DNA from: an uncultured Clostridium sp.
GTDB taxonomy: Bacteria > Bacillota > Clostridia > Lachnospirales > Lachnospiraceae
Direction: 5' to 3'
Length of the DNA stretch: 64,000 nucleotides
Assembly (NCBI GenBank): GCA_900539185.1
Contig: UQBG01000007.1
Location: 1-64,000 of the forward strand
Shown here: in pieces, positions 50,243-59,232 of the stretch
Layout: every line of letters starts with the position of its first letter
Position numbering within the stretch: the first letter of the stretch is position 1
Notes under the pieces: model-generated
What the model was told of the DNA's origin: nothing
Database searches by the model: none
The model's input: the letters and a program-made list of their open reading frames with translations, nothing else
Made by a program: the position numbers and the translations under genes

Positions 50243-50521
50243 CTATCTCTTACCCTTCTTCTCAGTCTTATCATGACCTCTGTAAGTACGGGTTGCTACG
50301 AACTCACCAAGCTTGTGTCCTACCATATCCTCGGTAACATATACCGGAACATGCTTTCTTCCATCATATACGGCGATTGTATGGCCTACAAATGAAGGGA
50401 AGATTGTAGAACGACGAGACCAAGTTTTAATTACCTGCTTATCATTTGCAGCGTTTAATGCATCAACCTTCTTGAGCAAATAGTCATCTGCAAATGGTCC
50501 TTTTTTTACTGAACGTGCCAT
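50243..50521 (-). CDS. rpsS: 30S ribosomal protein S19
   Basis: 92 residues. MARSVKKGPFADDYLLKKVD, TWSRRSTIFPSFVGHTIAVY and GHKLGEFVATRTYRGH are diagnostic. In the head of the small subunit near S13. Between rplB and rplV. Confidence 0.98.
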   Translation of the reverse strand: MARSVKKGPFADDYLLKKVDALNAANDKQVIKTWSRRSTIFPSFVGHTIAVYDGRKHVPVYVTEDMVGHKLGEFVATRTYRGHDKTEKKGKR

Positions 50522-50538
50522 TAGGTTACCTCCTTAAA

Positions 50539-51381
50539 CTATTTAATACTCTTACCGTTTCTTCTTCTTACGATCAACTTATTAGACTGCTTGTTCTTCT
50601 TTCTGGTCTTCAAACCAAGAGCAGGCTTACCCCAAGGAGTGGATGGGCCAGAACGTCCGATTGGAGCTCTACCTTCACCACCACCATGTGGATGGTCGTT
50701 AGGGTTCATAACAGAACCACGAACGGTAGGACGAATACCCATATGGCGCTTACGTCCAGCTTTACCGATATTAACCAGATCATGCTCGATGTTACCAACC
50801 TGTCCGATTGTAGCACGGCAGATGATCGGAACCATTCTCATCTCGCCAGATGGAAGACGAAGGGTTGCATACTTTCCTTCCTTAGCCATCAGCTGAGCAG
50901 AGTTACCAGCTGCACGAACCAGCTGTGCACCCTTACCCGGATATAACTCAATATTGTGAATCTCTGTACCTACTGGGATCATCTCAAGTGGTAAGCAGTT
51001 ACCAACCTTGATTTCAGCTTCTGCACCGTTCATAACGGTGTCGCCAACCTTCAGTCCAACAGGTGCCAGGATATATGCCTTTTCACCATCAACATAGCTG
51101 ATCAAAGCGATGTTTGCTGTTCTGTTTGGATCGTACTCGATAGAAGTAACCTTTGCCGGAATACCATCCTTATTTCTCTTGAAGTCGATGATTCTGTACT
51201 TTCTTCTGGAACCACCACCCTGATGTCTTACTGTAATCTTTCCCTGATTGTTACGACCTGCGTTCTTCTTCAGAGATACGGTTAAAGACTTCTCTGGAGT
51301 TGTCTTTGTGATCTCTGCGAAATCCAAGCTGGTCATATGTCTTCTGGAAGGTGTATATGGGTTAAATGTCTTAATTCCCAT
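50539..51381 (-). CDS. rplB: 50S ribosomal protein L2
   Basis: 280 residues from ATG 51381 (MGIKTFNPYTPSRRHMTSLD), GGAG eight bases before. The C-terminal loop VRGSVMNPNDHPHGGGEGR contains the conserved His near the peptidyl-transferase centre. Between rplW and rpsS. Confidence 0.98.
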   Translation of the reverse strand: MGIKTFNPYTPSRRHMTSLDFAEITKTTPEKSLTVSLKKNAGRNNQGKITVRHQGGGSRRKYRIIDFKRNKDGIPAKVTSIEYDPNRTANIALISYVDGEKAYILAPVGLKVGDTVMNGAEAEIKVGNCLPLEMIPVGTEIHNIELYPGKGAQLVRAAGNSAQLMAKEGKYATLRLPSGEMRMVPIICRATIGQVGNIEHDLVNIGKAGRKRHMGIRPTVRGSVMNPNDHPHGGGEGRAPIGRSGPSTPWGKPALGLKTRKKNKQSNKLIVRRRNGKSIK

Positions 51382-51446
51382 TTTTTTATCTCCTTTCAAC
51401 TATACCTATTTGTTATCACGCTTACGTTGCGTATACTTACCGCGGC

Positions 51447-51746
51447 TTACAGTCCTTCGAATATCTCGATGTCCTTGCTGTCAGCAGTTAACTGTACGAT
51501 AGCCTTCTTGGTCTTTGCGGTCTTGCCGTAAACCATTCCACGTCTCTTTGTCTTACCATCACAGTTCATGGTATTTACCTTTGCAACCTTTGTTCCTTCG
51601 AACATCTTCTCAACGGCTTCCTTTACCTGAGACTTTGTTGCATCCGGATGAACAAGGAATGTGTATTTCTTCTCAGCCATTGCATTCATACTCTTTTCTG
51701 TTACAACCGGCTTTAAGATAACGTCATAATACTTAATATCTGCCAT
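51447..51746 (-). CDS. rplW: 50S ribosomal protein L23
   Basis: 99 residues. YDVILKPVVTEKSMNAM, YTFLVHPDATKSQVKEAVE and the GKTKRRGMVYGKTAKTKKAI loop identify L23, the docking site for trigger factor and SRP. Its ATG shares a base with the rplD stop codon. Confidence 0.98.
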   Translation of the reverse strand: MADIKYYDVILKPVVTEKSMNAMAEKKYTFLVHPDATKSQVKEAVEKMFEGTKVAKVNTMNCDGKTKRRGMVYGKTAKTKKAIVQLTADSKDIEIFEGL

Positions 51747-52366
51747 TATGCGTACACCTCCTCAATTGCTGCTACTGCATCCTTTGTCAAAACTAAAGTA
51801 TCATACTTCAGAATGTCATATACATTGATCTCATTTGTGGTTGCTGTCTTAACATCCGGAAGATTGCTTGCTGAGCAAACTACATTCTTCTCAACGTCCT
51901 TTGTTACAACCAGTGCCTTAGCTGCCTTTAAGTTGTTCATGATCTCAGCAAACTTCTTTGTCTTGATCTCATCCATCTTTAACTCATCAACAACTACCAG
52001 CTTCTCTTCCTGAACCTTAGAAGTTAATACAGACTTCATAGCAAGCTGCTTTTCCTTCTTGTTCATCTTTACAGAGTAGTCTCTTGGCTTTGGTGCGAAT
52101 ACAACACCACCGCCGGTCCACTGTGGAGAACGTGTAGATCCCTGTCTTGCATGACCGGTACCCTTCTGTCTCCAAGGTTTCTTACCACCGCCTGACACTT
52201 CGGAACGAGTCTTTGCACTCTGTGTTCCCTGGCGGCCGTTTGCAAGCTGTCCAACAACAGCCATATGCACTAAATGTTCATTTATTTCAACACCGAATAC
52301 AGAATCATTAAGTTCTAACTTATCTACTTCTTTTCCTTCGATGTTATAAACTGCTACTGATGCCAT
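51746..52366 (-). CDS. rplD: 50S ribosomal protein L4
   Basis: 206 residues. SDVFG-like start (NDSVFGVEINEHLVHMAV), tunnel loop TRSEVSGGGKKPWRQKGTGH and KPRDYSVKMNKKEKQLAMKS. In E. coli, L4 binds the S10 leader and shuts the operon down; whether the structured leader here is its target is open. Confidence 0.98.
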   Translation of the reverse strand: MASVAVYNIEGKEVDKLELNDSVFGVEINEHLVHMAVVGQLANGRQGTQSAKTRSEVSGGGKKPWRQKGTGHARQGSTRSPQWTGGGVVFAPKPRDYSVKMNKKEKQLAMKSVLTSKVQEEKLVVVDELKMDEIKTKKFAEIMNNLKAAKALVVTKDVEKNVVCSASNLPDVKTATTNEINVYDILKYDTLVLTKDAVAAIEEVYA

Positions 52367-52389
52367 CTAAAGCTCCTCCTTCCTCAAGT

Positions 52390-53073
52390 CTATTTTCCGA
52401 CTTTTACTGTTTCCTTAAGCATTACTAATGACTTCTTAGGTCCCGGTACAGAACCCTTAACCAGAATTACATTATTCTCTAAATCTATCTTAACGATCTC
52501 CAGATTCTGAACAGTCACACGAACTGCACCCATGTGTCCAGGCATCTTCTTACCCTTGAATACACGACCAGGGGTAGTTGCTGAACCATTCGAACCTGCA
52601 TGGTTGTGATACTTAGAACCGTGAGCTGCCGGGCCTGAACGCATGCCGTAACGCTTGATACCGCCTGCATATCCCTTACCCTTTGACTTAGCAGTTGCAT
52701 CGATCTTATCGCCTTCTGCGAAGATGTCAGCCTTGATCTCACTACCAATCTCGTATTCTTCAGCATTATCTAATCTGAACTCTCTTACATATGTCTTTGG
52801 TGTTGTACCAGCCTTCTTGAAGTGACCAACCTCTGCCTTACCGGCGCCATGAGGATTGACAACTACCTTCTTACCGGCTACATCCTTTGTAGTAGTACGT
52901 TCCTTCTTCTCACCAAAGCCTACCTGAATAGCACTGTATCCATCGTTGTCTACGGTCTTAACCTGAGTTACAACACATGGACCAGCCTGAAGTACGGTTA
53001 CAGGTGTTAAAACACCGTCTTCGTTGAAGATTTGAGTCATTCCGACTTTTGTTGCTAAAATAGCCTTCTTCAT
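52390..53073 (-). CDS. rplC: 50S ribosomal protein L3
   Basis: 227 residues, slightly longer than the usual 205-215. KKAILATKVGMTQIFNEDGV, the loop SGPAAHGSKYHNHAGSNGSA with GRVFKGKKMPGHMG close to the peptidyl-transferase centre, and a normal C-terminal barrel. The extra residues fall around GKKVVVNPHGAGKAEVGHF. Second gene of the S10 operon, 103 bases after rpsJ. Confidence 0.97.
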   Translation of the reverse strand: MKKAILATKVGMTQIFNEDGVLTPVTVLQAGPCVVTQVKTVDNDGYSAIQVGFGEKKERTTTKDVAGKKVVVNPHGAGKAEVGHFKKAGTTPKTYVREFRLDNAEEYEIGSEIKADIFAEGDKIDATAKSKGKGYAGGIKRYGMRSGPAAHGSKYHNHAGSNGSATTPGRVFKGKKMPGHMGAVRVTVQNLEIVKIDLENNVILVKGSVPGPKKSLVMLKETVKVGK

Positions 53074-53176
53074 TTCTTTCTTTCCTCCTAATTAATCTAC
53101 AGCGGATTGCTTTTGCAATCATACTAAATTCATTGGGAAAACCAACTTTTTAGGTTACTACTGTATCCTTACCTTA

Positions 53177-53488
53177 TTACTTCATCTTTACGTCGATGTA
53201 AACGCCAGCAGACATATCCATTTTCTGTAATGCATCGATAGTCTTCTGAGTAGGCTGAATCACATCAATCAGTCTCTTGTGAGTTCTCTGCTCAAACTGC
53301 TCTCTGGAATCCTTATACTTATGAACTGCCCGTAAGATTGTGATCTTCTCAACCTTTGTTGGCATTGGTACAGGTCCACTCACCTTTGCTCCTGTCTTCT
53401 TTACAGTTTCGATGATGTTCTTTGCAGCCTGATCGATCAACTGATGATCATAAGCCTTGAGTGTAATTCTCATTACTTGACTTGCCAT
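53177..53488 (-). CDS. rpsJ: 30S ribosomal protein S10
   Basis: 103 residues from ATG 53488 (MASQVMRITLKAYDHQLIDQ), GGAGG about eleven bases upstream; a longer frame would read back through the leader RNA. SGPVPMPTKVEKITILRAVH and SREQFEQRTHKRLIDV are S10 motifs. It is also NusE, part of antitermination complexes. First gene of the S10-spc-alpha series. Confidence 0.97.
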   Translation of the reverse strand: MASQVMRITLKAYDHQLIDQAAKNIIETVKKTGAKVSGPVPMPTKVEKITILRAVHKYKDSREQFEQRTHKRLIDVIQPTQKTIDALQKMDMSAGVYIDVKMK

Positions 53489-53714
53489 AAAAAAAGCCGC
53501 CTCCTTTTCGCACTTAATTTCAGTACGACAAGCGGTGACTGTACACATTCCCGTGTGTTTCTTTTTGATTCTCACACGTCATTTCTGCTTTCTAAGCAGA
53601 TGGTTTATATCGTACAGTGACTTGTCGCCAGTTTCCTAACTTGACATTCGCTCCACGGAAAAACCTGCAACTATGTGCAGCAACCTCACGCTTCATAGCT
53701 ATCATGCCACAGCA
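53489..53714 (-). ncRNA. Structured 5' leader of the S10 operon
   Basis: About 225 bases of untranslated RNA. A long-range stem of two 7-bp helices (53621-53627 with 53526-53532, and 53612-53618 with 53538-53544), separated by a 2x5 internal loop, encloses two hairpins: CTGCTT/AAGCAG (53585-53599) and CGTGTG/CACACG (53552-53578, 15-base loop). A further hairpin CTGCA/TGCAG lies upstream near 53665-53680. The fold ends about 35 bases before the rpsJ ATG. It looks like a ribosomal-protein-binding regulatory leader; I cannot name its ligand. Confidence 0.7.
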
Positions 53715-53720
53715 AGGGAT

Positions 53721-53749
53721 ATTATAACCTGATTCTGATAGAAATGCAA
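53721..53749 (-). promoter_or_regulatory. S10 operon promoter
   Basis: TTGCAT (53744-53749), 17 bases, TATAAT (53721-53726) on the minus strand. It reads into the structured leader and then rpsJ. No other strong promoter was noticed until the rpmJ-rpsM and secY-adk gaps. Confidence 0.85.
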
Positions 53750-53778
53750 GTCTTATTTCCCTTTTTTTCATATTTTTT

Positions 53779-54345
53779 CTATCCGATCACAAAATACTGC
53801 AGAATGCTCGGAAACATTGACATGCCTGCCGTCGCAACTATTTGTAAAATTCCTCCCAACAGAGCCAGTGCACCGCATACGATTCCGGCAATTGCAAATG
53901 CCTTTGCAGTACCGGACTTTTTCTTTCTTACCAGACAGCAAATGCCGGTAGTGAGTGCCGCGACGGAAAGTACATACTGAAGTCCGCAACACCCCAAAAA
54001 AATACTACAGATACCGGTAACCATACTGGCAGTTCCCAACCCCATTCCATCCTTGCCTTTCTCATCCGGCATTCCGATTGGCTCCGGTTCCACTCCCTGC
54101 CCATATTCATAGTACAGATCCGGTTCATAATTTTCATAATGCGGATCATTGATATCAAACGCCTGAACCTCCGGCTGTTTTGTTTGTATCTCCGGTTGTT
54201 TTTCCTGTGTCTTCAGTTGCTCCGTGGTATCTGTCACATTCTCGTCTATTGTTTGTTCGACAGCTTCCGGATTCTGAAAGAATACCAGATCCTCCGGATC
54301 ACCATCGTAGCTGTCTATAATTGTCCGCTTATCATCTTCATTCAT
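53779..54345 (-). CDS. DUF4190-like membrane protein
   Basis: 188 residues. The first 100 are acidic and Gln/Glu/Pro-rich (EKQPEIQTKQPEVQ), probably disordered; then GLGTASMVTGICSIFLGCCG and two hydrophobic hairpins separated by a basic loop (LVRKKKSGTAKAFAIAGIV), the DUF4190 pattern. Function unknown. Overlaps the methyltransferase gene by eight bases, so cotranscribed. Upstream of, but apparently not part of, the S10 operon. Confidence 0.75.
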   Translation of the reverse strand: MNEDDKRTIIDSYDGDPEDLVFFQNPEAVEQTIDENVTDTTEQLKTQEKQPEIQTKQPEVQAFDINDPHYENYEPDLYYEYGQGVEPEPIGMPDEKGKDGMGLGTASMVTGICSIFLGCCGLQYVLSVAALTTGICCLVRKKKSGTAKAFAIAGIVCGALALLGGILQIVATAGMSMFPSILQYFVIG

Positions 54346-55507
54346 GTTTTTCTCCCTCTATCAGCAACTTATATAAGGTAGGTTTCACATTCAGGACCTG
54401 CATCATTTCCCGTACCTCTTCCAGTGCTTCCTGTCGCTTCTTCTCCGAAATGTCCGCCTTTACTGCGCGAATCAATATATTCTTCGGAGAGTGTTCAATA
54501 TCAATAAACTCCAAAAGCTGTGTTTTATATCCACAGTACTCCAAAAGATTCCCGCGCATGGCATCTGTCATAAGTGCCGCCGTCCGTTCCTGCACGATCC
54601 CATACCGGCTCAGAAGCTTCCATTTATCCGGATGCATCTGCCGGTTTACCTCATGCTGGCAGCACGGCACGGACAGGATCACCTTCGTGTTCCAGCGTAC
54701 TGCATGGTACAGAGCATAGTCTGTCGCTGTATCACAGGCATGCAGTGTAATCACCATATGAACTGTTTCCTTTGTTTCATACCCACTGATATCTCCCACC
54801 TGAAATTCCAAGTTCTCATAATGATACGTTTCCGCCGTTCTCTGACATTCTTCTATCACCGTTTTCTTTAGATCCAGACCGGTAATGTGTACCTGTCGCT
54901 TTTTCACCTCTGTCATATAATAATATAGAAGAAACGTAAGATATGATTTCCCACACCCGAAATCTATGATGTTCAACGGTCCTTCCGGCAAGGTCTTCAG
55001 TGCATCCTCCACCATTTCCAGAAAACGATTAATCTGGCGGTACTTATCATACCGGCTTTTTACAATCTTTCCTTCCTTCGTAAACACTCCCATATCAATC
55101 AGAGGTGGAATCACAGTTCCTTCCGGAATACAATACTGTTTTTCCTTATTGTTCCCCTGTCGGATCTCTACTGCCTGCTTATTTGCCCGGCGATTCCAAA
55201 GAAGCTTTCCCTTCTTACTGATCTTTGCCTGATACTCCCAGTCCTTTGTCCACGCAGATAGCTGTAAATAATCCACACCAAAGTAGGGTTGCAGACTCTC
55301 CTTTAATCCTCTTTCTTCTATATTAATATGAAACGCCTGCTTATCCGTAAACTTCTCGATCTGATACTGTCGGCTTCGCTTTCCCTGCATCAACTGCCAG
55401 ACGATCTTGCGAACCTCCTGTGTCTTCAGTACCGGATTACTCATCACGATCTTATACGGCTGTTCCTCGCAGATCCTATTCAGGAATTCCTCTCTACTCT
55501 TTTCCAT
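54338..55507 (-). CDS. SAM-dependent methyltransferase (Methyltransf_32-like)
   Basis: 389 residues. N-terminal 170 residues of unknown fold, then a Rossmann methyltransferase: IIDFGCGKSYLTFLLYYYM (SAM site, about 184-202), GLDLKK (about 220), HACDTATDYAL and SVPCCQHE (about 285-292). The last motif resembles proteins of the METTL25/GSTCD type, some of which act on RNA. Substrate not known. 21 bases after the cardiolipin synthase gene on the same strand. Confidence 0.82.
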   Translation of the reverse strand: MEKSREEFLNRICEEQPYKIVMSNPVLKTQEVRKIVWQLMQGKRSRQYQIEKFTDKQAFHINIEERGLKESLQPYFGVDYLQLSAWTKDWEYQAKISKKGKLLWNRRANKQAVEIRQGNNKEKQYCIPEGTVIPPLIDMGVFTKEGKIVKSRYDKYRQINRFLEMVEDALKTLPEGPLNIIDFGCGKSYLTFLLYYYMTEVKKRQVHITGLDLKKTVIEECQRTAETYHYENLEFQVGDISGYETKETVHMVITLHACDTATDYALYHAVRWNTKVILSVPCCQHEVNRQMHPDKWKLLSRYGIVQERTAALMTDAMRGNLLEYCGYKTQLLEFIDIEHSPKNILIRAVKADISEKKRQEALEEVREMMQVLNVKPTLYKLLIEGEKHE

Positions 55508-55528
55508 GTCATTACCTCTATCTGTTCT

Positions 55529-57091
55529 CTATAGCATCGGTGCCAGCATCTTAAGAATCGCCCGCCACAGCTTCTGGATATGGGAGATATCTCTACACTC
55601 TTCCAGCTTCATTTCCCTGCACTTTTCAAAGGTATCTTCGAAATCCTTCTGTATGTCCTGTATTACGCCGGAGTGATACAGCCAGACGCCGCACTCAAAG
55701 TGAAGGTATAGACTACGATAATCAAAATTCACAGTTCCAACTGTTGCCACCTCGCCATCCACCAGCACACCCTTGGCGTGTGTGAAGCCCGGCGTATACC
55801 GGAAGATTCTCACACCGCTTTCCAGCAACGGTCCGCAGTTTGTCTTTGTTAACGTATATACAATCTTCTTATCCGGTACACCCGGTATAATGATCCGAAC
55901 ATCCACACCACTTTTTGCAGCCAGCGACAATGCGGTTGTCATCTCATTATCCAATATCAGATATGGTGTAACAATATAGATGCTATGCCGTGCACGGGCA
56001 ATCATGTTCAGATATATATTCTCTCCCAGAATTTCTCTGTCTAACGGTGAATCACTGTATGGCTGTACAAATCCATCCCCCTGTACCTGTGCGATATCCT
56101 CCGGTCGGGGTGCATACTGGTGAAAATCCTCCTTCACTCCTGCCACATAGTCCCAGAGCTGCAGGAACATCACCGTAAGGCTCCATACTGCATCCCCCTT
56201 CAGCATGATTCCGGTATCCTTCCAGTGTCCATATGGATGTGTCTCATTAATATATTCATCGGACAGATTGATACCACCGGTAAATCCGGTATGTCCATCT
56301 ATAACCGTAATCTTCCGATGATCCCGGTTGTTCAGCCGAAGCGTCAAAAACGGAATAAACCGATTAAAGGAATAGCACTGGATTCCCTTTGCCCGCAGAC
56401 GTTTTTCATAGTCTGCCGGTATCGTAGCTACACATCCCATGTCATCAAACATAACACGGACATCCACACCTTCCTTTACCTTTTCCTCCAGAATCTCCAG
56501 AATCGAATTCCAGAACAGACCTTCCCGGATAATGAAATACTCCATAAAGATAAACCGCTTTGCCTTCTTCAACTCTTCTAACAACGGCTCAAAGTTATCG
56601 TCTCCCACCGGATAATAAACCAGCTCTGTGTTCTGATAGACCGGATACTTTCCGCACTTCTGTATATAGGTGGATTGAAGCTTTGCTGTTCTGGAGCAGG
56701 CCCCCAGTTCCTTTACGACTGCTTCCTCCTGCGGAAGATACTGACAGGAATCCGTGATGCTTTTTTCCACCTTCCGTACAAACCGTTTACTGGACTGATT
56801 ACCTGCTACAATCAGATAAAAGATTCCTCCGAAGATCGGAAACAACAGGATCGGCACCACCCAGGCCAGCTTATAGGCAGGATTGTCCTGCCGGTTAATA
56901 ATATAGAATGTAACCAGAAGACTGATCACCGTGCAGCCGATCTGCACATATACATAATATTTCCCCAGCAGAATGGTAGCTGTGATCAGGAACGCAATCT
57001 GCACCAGAATCAAAAAGCCTACAACGATCACCTTCGACAAAAACAGGCGATCTCTGTCTTTCCTCGGATTATTCCTACTTCCCTGACTCAT
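55529..57091 (-). CDS. cls: Cardiolipin synthase
   Basis: Phospholipase D superfamily enzyme joining two phosphatidylglycerols. 520 residues from ATG 57091 (MSQGSRNNPRKDRDRLF), five bases after AGGTGGAG. Two N-terminal transmembrane helices (about 17-60), then two HKD motifs: HRKITVID and HAKGVLVD with the following GTVNFDYRS. Typical bacterial Cls layout. It lies between two methyltransferase genes on one strand. Confidence 0.94.
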   Translation of the reverse strand: MSQGSRNNPRKDRDRLFLSKVIVVGFLILVQIAFLITATILLGKYYVYVQIGCTVISLLVTFYIINRQDNPAYKLAWVVPILLFPIFGGIFYLIVAGNQSSKRFVRKVEKSITDSCQYLPQEEAVVKELGACSRTAKLQSTYIQKCGKYPVYQNTELVYYPVGDDNFEPLLEELKKAKRFIFMEYFIIREGLFWNSILEILEEKVKEGVDVRVMFDDMGCVATIPADYEKRLRAKGIQCYSFNRFIPFLTLRLNNRDHRKITVIDGHTGFTGGINLSDEYINETHPYGHWKDTGIMLKGDAVWSLTVMFLQLWDYVAGVKEDFHQYAPRPEDIAQVQGDGFVQPYSDSPLDREILGENIYLNMIARARHSIYIVTPYLILDNEMTTALSLAAKSGVDVRIIIPGVPDKKIVYTLTKTNCGPLLESGVRIFRYTPGFTHAKGVLVDGEVATVGTVNFDYRSLYLHFECGVWLYHSGVIQDIQKDFEDTFEKCREMKLEECRDISHIQKLWRAILKMLAPML

Positions 57092-57108
57092 AGCTTCTCC
57101 ACCTTTCT

Positions 57109-57972
57109 TTAGTCTCTGCTCCATCTTCCGGCTGCTCCGCACGGAAGTATCAGACCGGTTTCCCGTACCGGCAGTCCAATCTCCTGCGATTCAACCGTTC
57201 CTCCGTACCGACTCTTTACCTCTGTAGCCAGCATATAGGTCAGGACTGCCGGTGCCAGACCTGTCGTGTAGGAATTTACCAGAACAAACAACGGCTGATC
57301 TGACAGTACCTGCGTACATAGCTGAATAAACGGATGGATCTTTTCTTCTATCTTCCAGATCTCGCCCTTTGGTCCTCGTCCATAGGACGGCGGATCCATA
57401 ATAATCGCATCATAGTGGTTTCCCCTGCGGATCTCCCGTTCCACAAACTTCACACAGTCATCGACGATCCAGCGGATCGGCGCCTGCTCCAGTCCGGATG
57501 CCTTTGCATTCTCCTTTGCCCAGGTTACCATTCCCTTTGAAGCGTCTACATGCGTAACCGATGCTCCCGCTGCTGCCGCCGCACAGGTTGCACCTCCCGT
57601 ATAGGCAAACAGATTCAATACTTTAATCGGCCGCCCTGCCCGACGGATCTTTTCCGAAAACCAGTCCCAGTTCACCGCCTGCTCCGGGAATAGTCCCGTA
57701 TGTTTGAAGCTAAATGGCTTCAAATGAAAGGTCAGAGCTCCATATCGGATCTCCCACTGTTCCGGCAGATGAAAGAATTCCCATTCTCCTCCGCCCTTGT
57801 TGCTTCTATGATAATGTCCATTCTTCTTTCTCCAGCCCGGATTCTTTCTGGGTGTATCCCACAAAACCTGTGGATCCGGACGTACCAACAGATAGTCACC
57901 CCATCGTTCCAGCTTCTCGCCTTTCGAACAGTCCAACACCTCATAGTCTTTCCAGTTTTCAGCTACCCACAT
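57109..57972 (-). CDS. Class I SAM-dependent methyltransferase, rRNA type
   Basis: 287 residues from ATG 57972 (MWVAENWKDYEVLDC), GAGG nine bases upstream. The core resembles the C-terminal half of RlmI/RlmK-type large-subunit methyltransferases: NLFAYTGGATCAAAAAGA (SAM site), HVDASKGMVTWAKENA, and the catalytic IIMDPPSYGRG. The N-terminal PUA domain of RlmI is missing and is replaced by a short acidic segment. Exact target base unknown. Confidence 0.85.
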   Translation of the reverse strand: MWVAENWKDYEVLDCSKGEKLERWGDYLLVRPDPQVLWDTPRKNPGWRKKNGHYHRSNKGGGEWEFFHLPEQWEIRYGALTFHLKPFSFKHTGLFPEQAVNWDWFSEKIRRAGRPIKVLNLFAYTGGATCAAAAAGASVTHVDASKGMVTWAKENAKASGLEQAPIRWIVDDCVKFVEREIRRGNHYDAIIMDPPSYGRGPKGEIWKIEEKIHPFIQLCTQVLSDQPLFVLVNSYTTGLAPAVLTYMLATEVKSRYGGTVESQEIGLPVRETGLILPCGAAGRWSRD

Positions 57973-58083
57973 ATCTTTTATCCTCACTATTTCTACATTT
58001 CACATTGTTTTGAGTATATCATACTCCTATATTATTTACAATTATCTCATAATCCGCTATACTGACGAGGAAAGGAGGCTTCT

Positions 58084-58986
58084 ATGAATCGTCCGACTGT
58101 TGCATATGAGAATATATTAATTGATGCGGATGTAAATATGCGATATTCCTGTTGCAAGGACTATGGCTATTTTGTTCCGGCACACTGGCATGATAGTATA
58201 GAGGTGCTCTATATTCTGGATGGCGAAACCACGATCAATATGGATCAATTATCCTATGTTCTGCCAAAGGGTGAGTTTATCATTATCGATTCCAACGTAA
58301 TTCACTCTACCAGTTGTCAGAATTACAGTCACTTTCTGATCATTCAGATCCCATATCTTTTTCTGAAGGAACACATACCGGGAATCGACTATATTCACTT
58401 TCAAAATGTCTGTTCCGTCAGCGGACACCCCCTGCCCGGGCAGACCGCCGATGAGATCCCGGCCGCCGATTCTGCACAGATCCGCCAGATCCGGTCGATT
58501 CTTGACGGGCTGACTCAGCTCTGGAATCAGAAGCCGGAGGGGTATCAACTTAAATATTATAGCTATATTTTTGATCTGCTATATCGGATGATGACACATT
58601 ATCGGATCGAGGTGTCTCAGACGGAGTTCCATCAAACCGAGAAATACATGGAACGCCTGACCACCGTTATCGACTATGTCAAAGCACATTACTGGGAGGA
58701 TATTTCCCTGCAGGATATCGCAGATTATCTGGCGCTGAATCCTTCTTACTTTACCCGGTTCTTCCGAAAGTATATGGGAATGACTTTTACGGAGTACGTC
58801 AATACCATACGTCTCCGTTTTATCTATGAAGATATCATTTCCACCGATTTGCCGATACAGGCGATCTTAGACAAAAATGGATTTACGAACTATAAACTAT
58901 TCATGCGCATGTTCCGCCAGACCTATGGCGGTACCCCCGGGCAAAAGCGCCGCGAGATTCTGGCTGCCAACCGCCAGTCCGTTTGA
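58084..58986 (+). CDS. AraC-family transcriptional regulator
   Basis: 300 residues. N-terminal cupin ligand domain (about 15-120; FVPAHWHDSIEVLYILDG) and two C-terminal helix-turn-helix units (about 195-295; LQDIADYLALNPSYFTRFFR, GFTNYKLFMRMFRQTYGGTP). AGGAAAGGAGG precedes the ATG. Such cupin-AraC proteins often control sugar use. The next gene downstream is a tiny membrane protein; no sugar genes are nearby. Confidence 0.93.
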   Translation: MNRPTVAYENILIDADVNMRYSCCKDYGYFVPAHWHDSIEVLYILDGETTINMDQLSYVLPKGEFIIIDSNVIHSTSCQNYSHFLIIQIPYLFLKEHIPGIDYIHFQNVCSVSGHPLPGQTADEIPAADSAQIRQIRSILDGLTQLWNQKPEGYQLKYYSYIFDLLYRMMTHYRIEVSQTEFHQTEKYMERLTTVIDYVKAHYWEDISLQDIADYLALNPSYFTRFFRKYMGMTFTEYVNTIRLRFIYEDIISTDLPIQAILDKNGFTNYKLFMRMFRQTYGGTPGQKRREILAANRQSV

Positions 58987-59045
58987 GTGCATGCGTTTGA
59001 ATCGTATATACAGATATATAGAAGCAAATAAAAGGAGGTCTTTCT

Positions 59046-59222
59046 ATGAAAAACTTTAATATTATGCAATTAATCGGCTTTACACTGGAGATTTTCTCCT
59101 TTGTTGCCCTTGTGATCAGTATGATCACCAACACCGGTTCCCGCGGACCATTATACCTTCTGTTCCTGCTGGGTGTTATATTAGTTGCAGCCGGCAACAT
59201 TATTAAGCGCAATAAGAAGTAA
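59046..59222 (+). CDS. 58-residue two-helix membrane protein
   Basis: MKNFNIMQLIGFTLEIFSFV onwards: two hydrophobic helices (about 8-27 and 36-51) joined by a short polar loop, ending in a basic tail (KRNKK). AAAAGGAGG lies six bases before the ATG, a strong ribosome site, which supports a real gene. It follows the AraC gene by 59 bases. I do not recognise a family. Confidence 0.7.
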   Translation: MKNFNIMQLIGFTLEIFSFVALVISMITNTGSRGPLYLLFLLGVILVAAGNIIKRNKK

Positions 59223-59232
59223 ACGGGTTCCG

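Noticed and set aside
53489..53575. N-terminal extension of S10 and possible upstream peptide
   Set aside because: The extension reads through the structured leader; S10 family length and the GGAGG site support the start at 53488.
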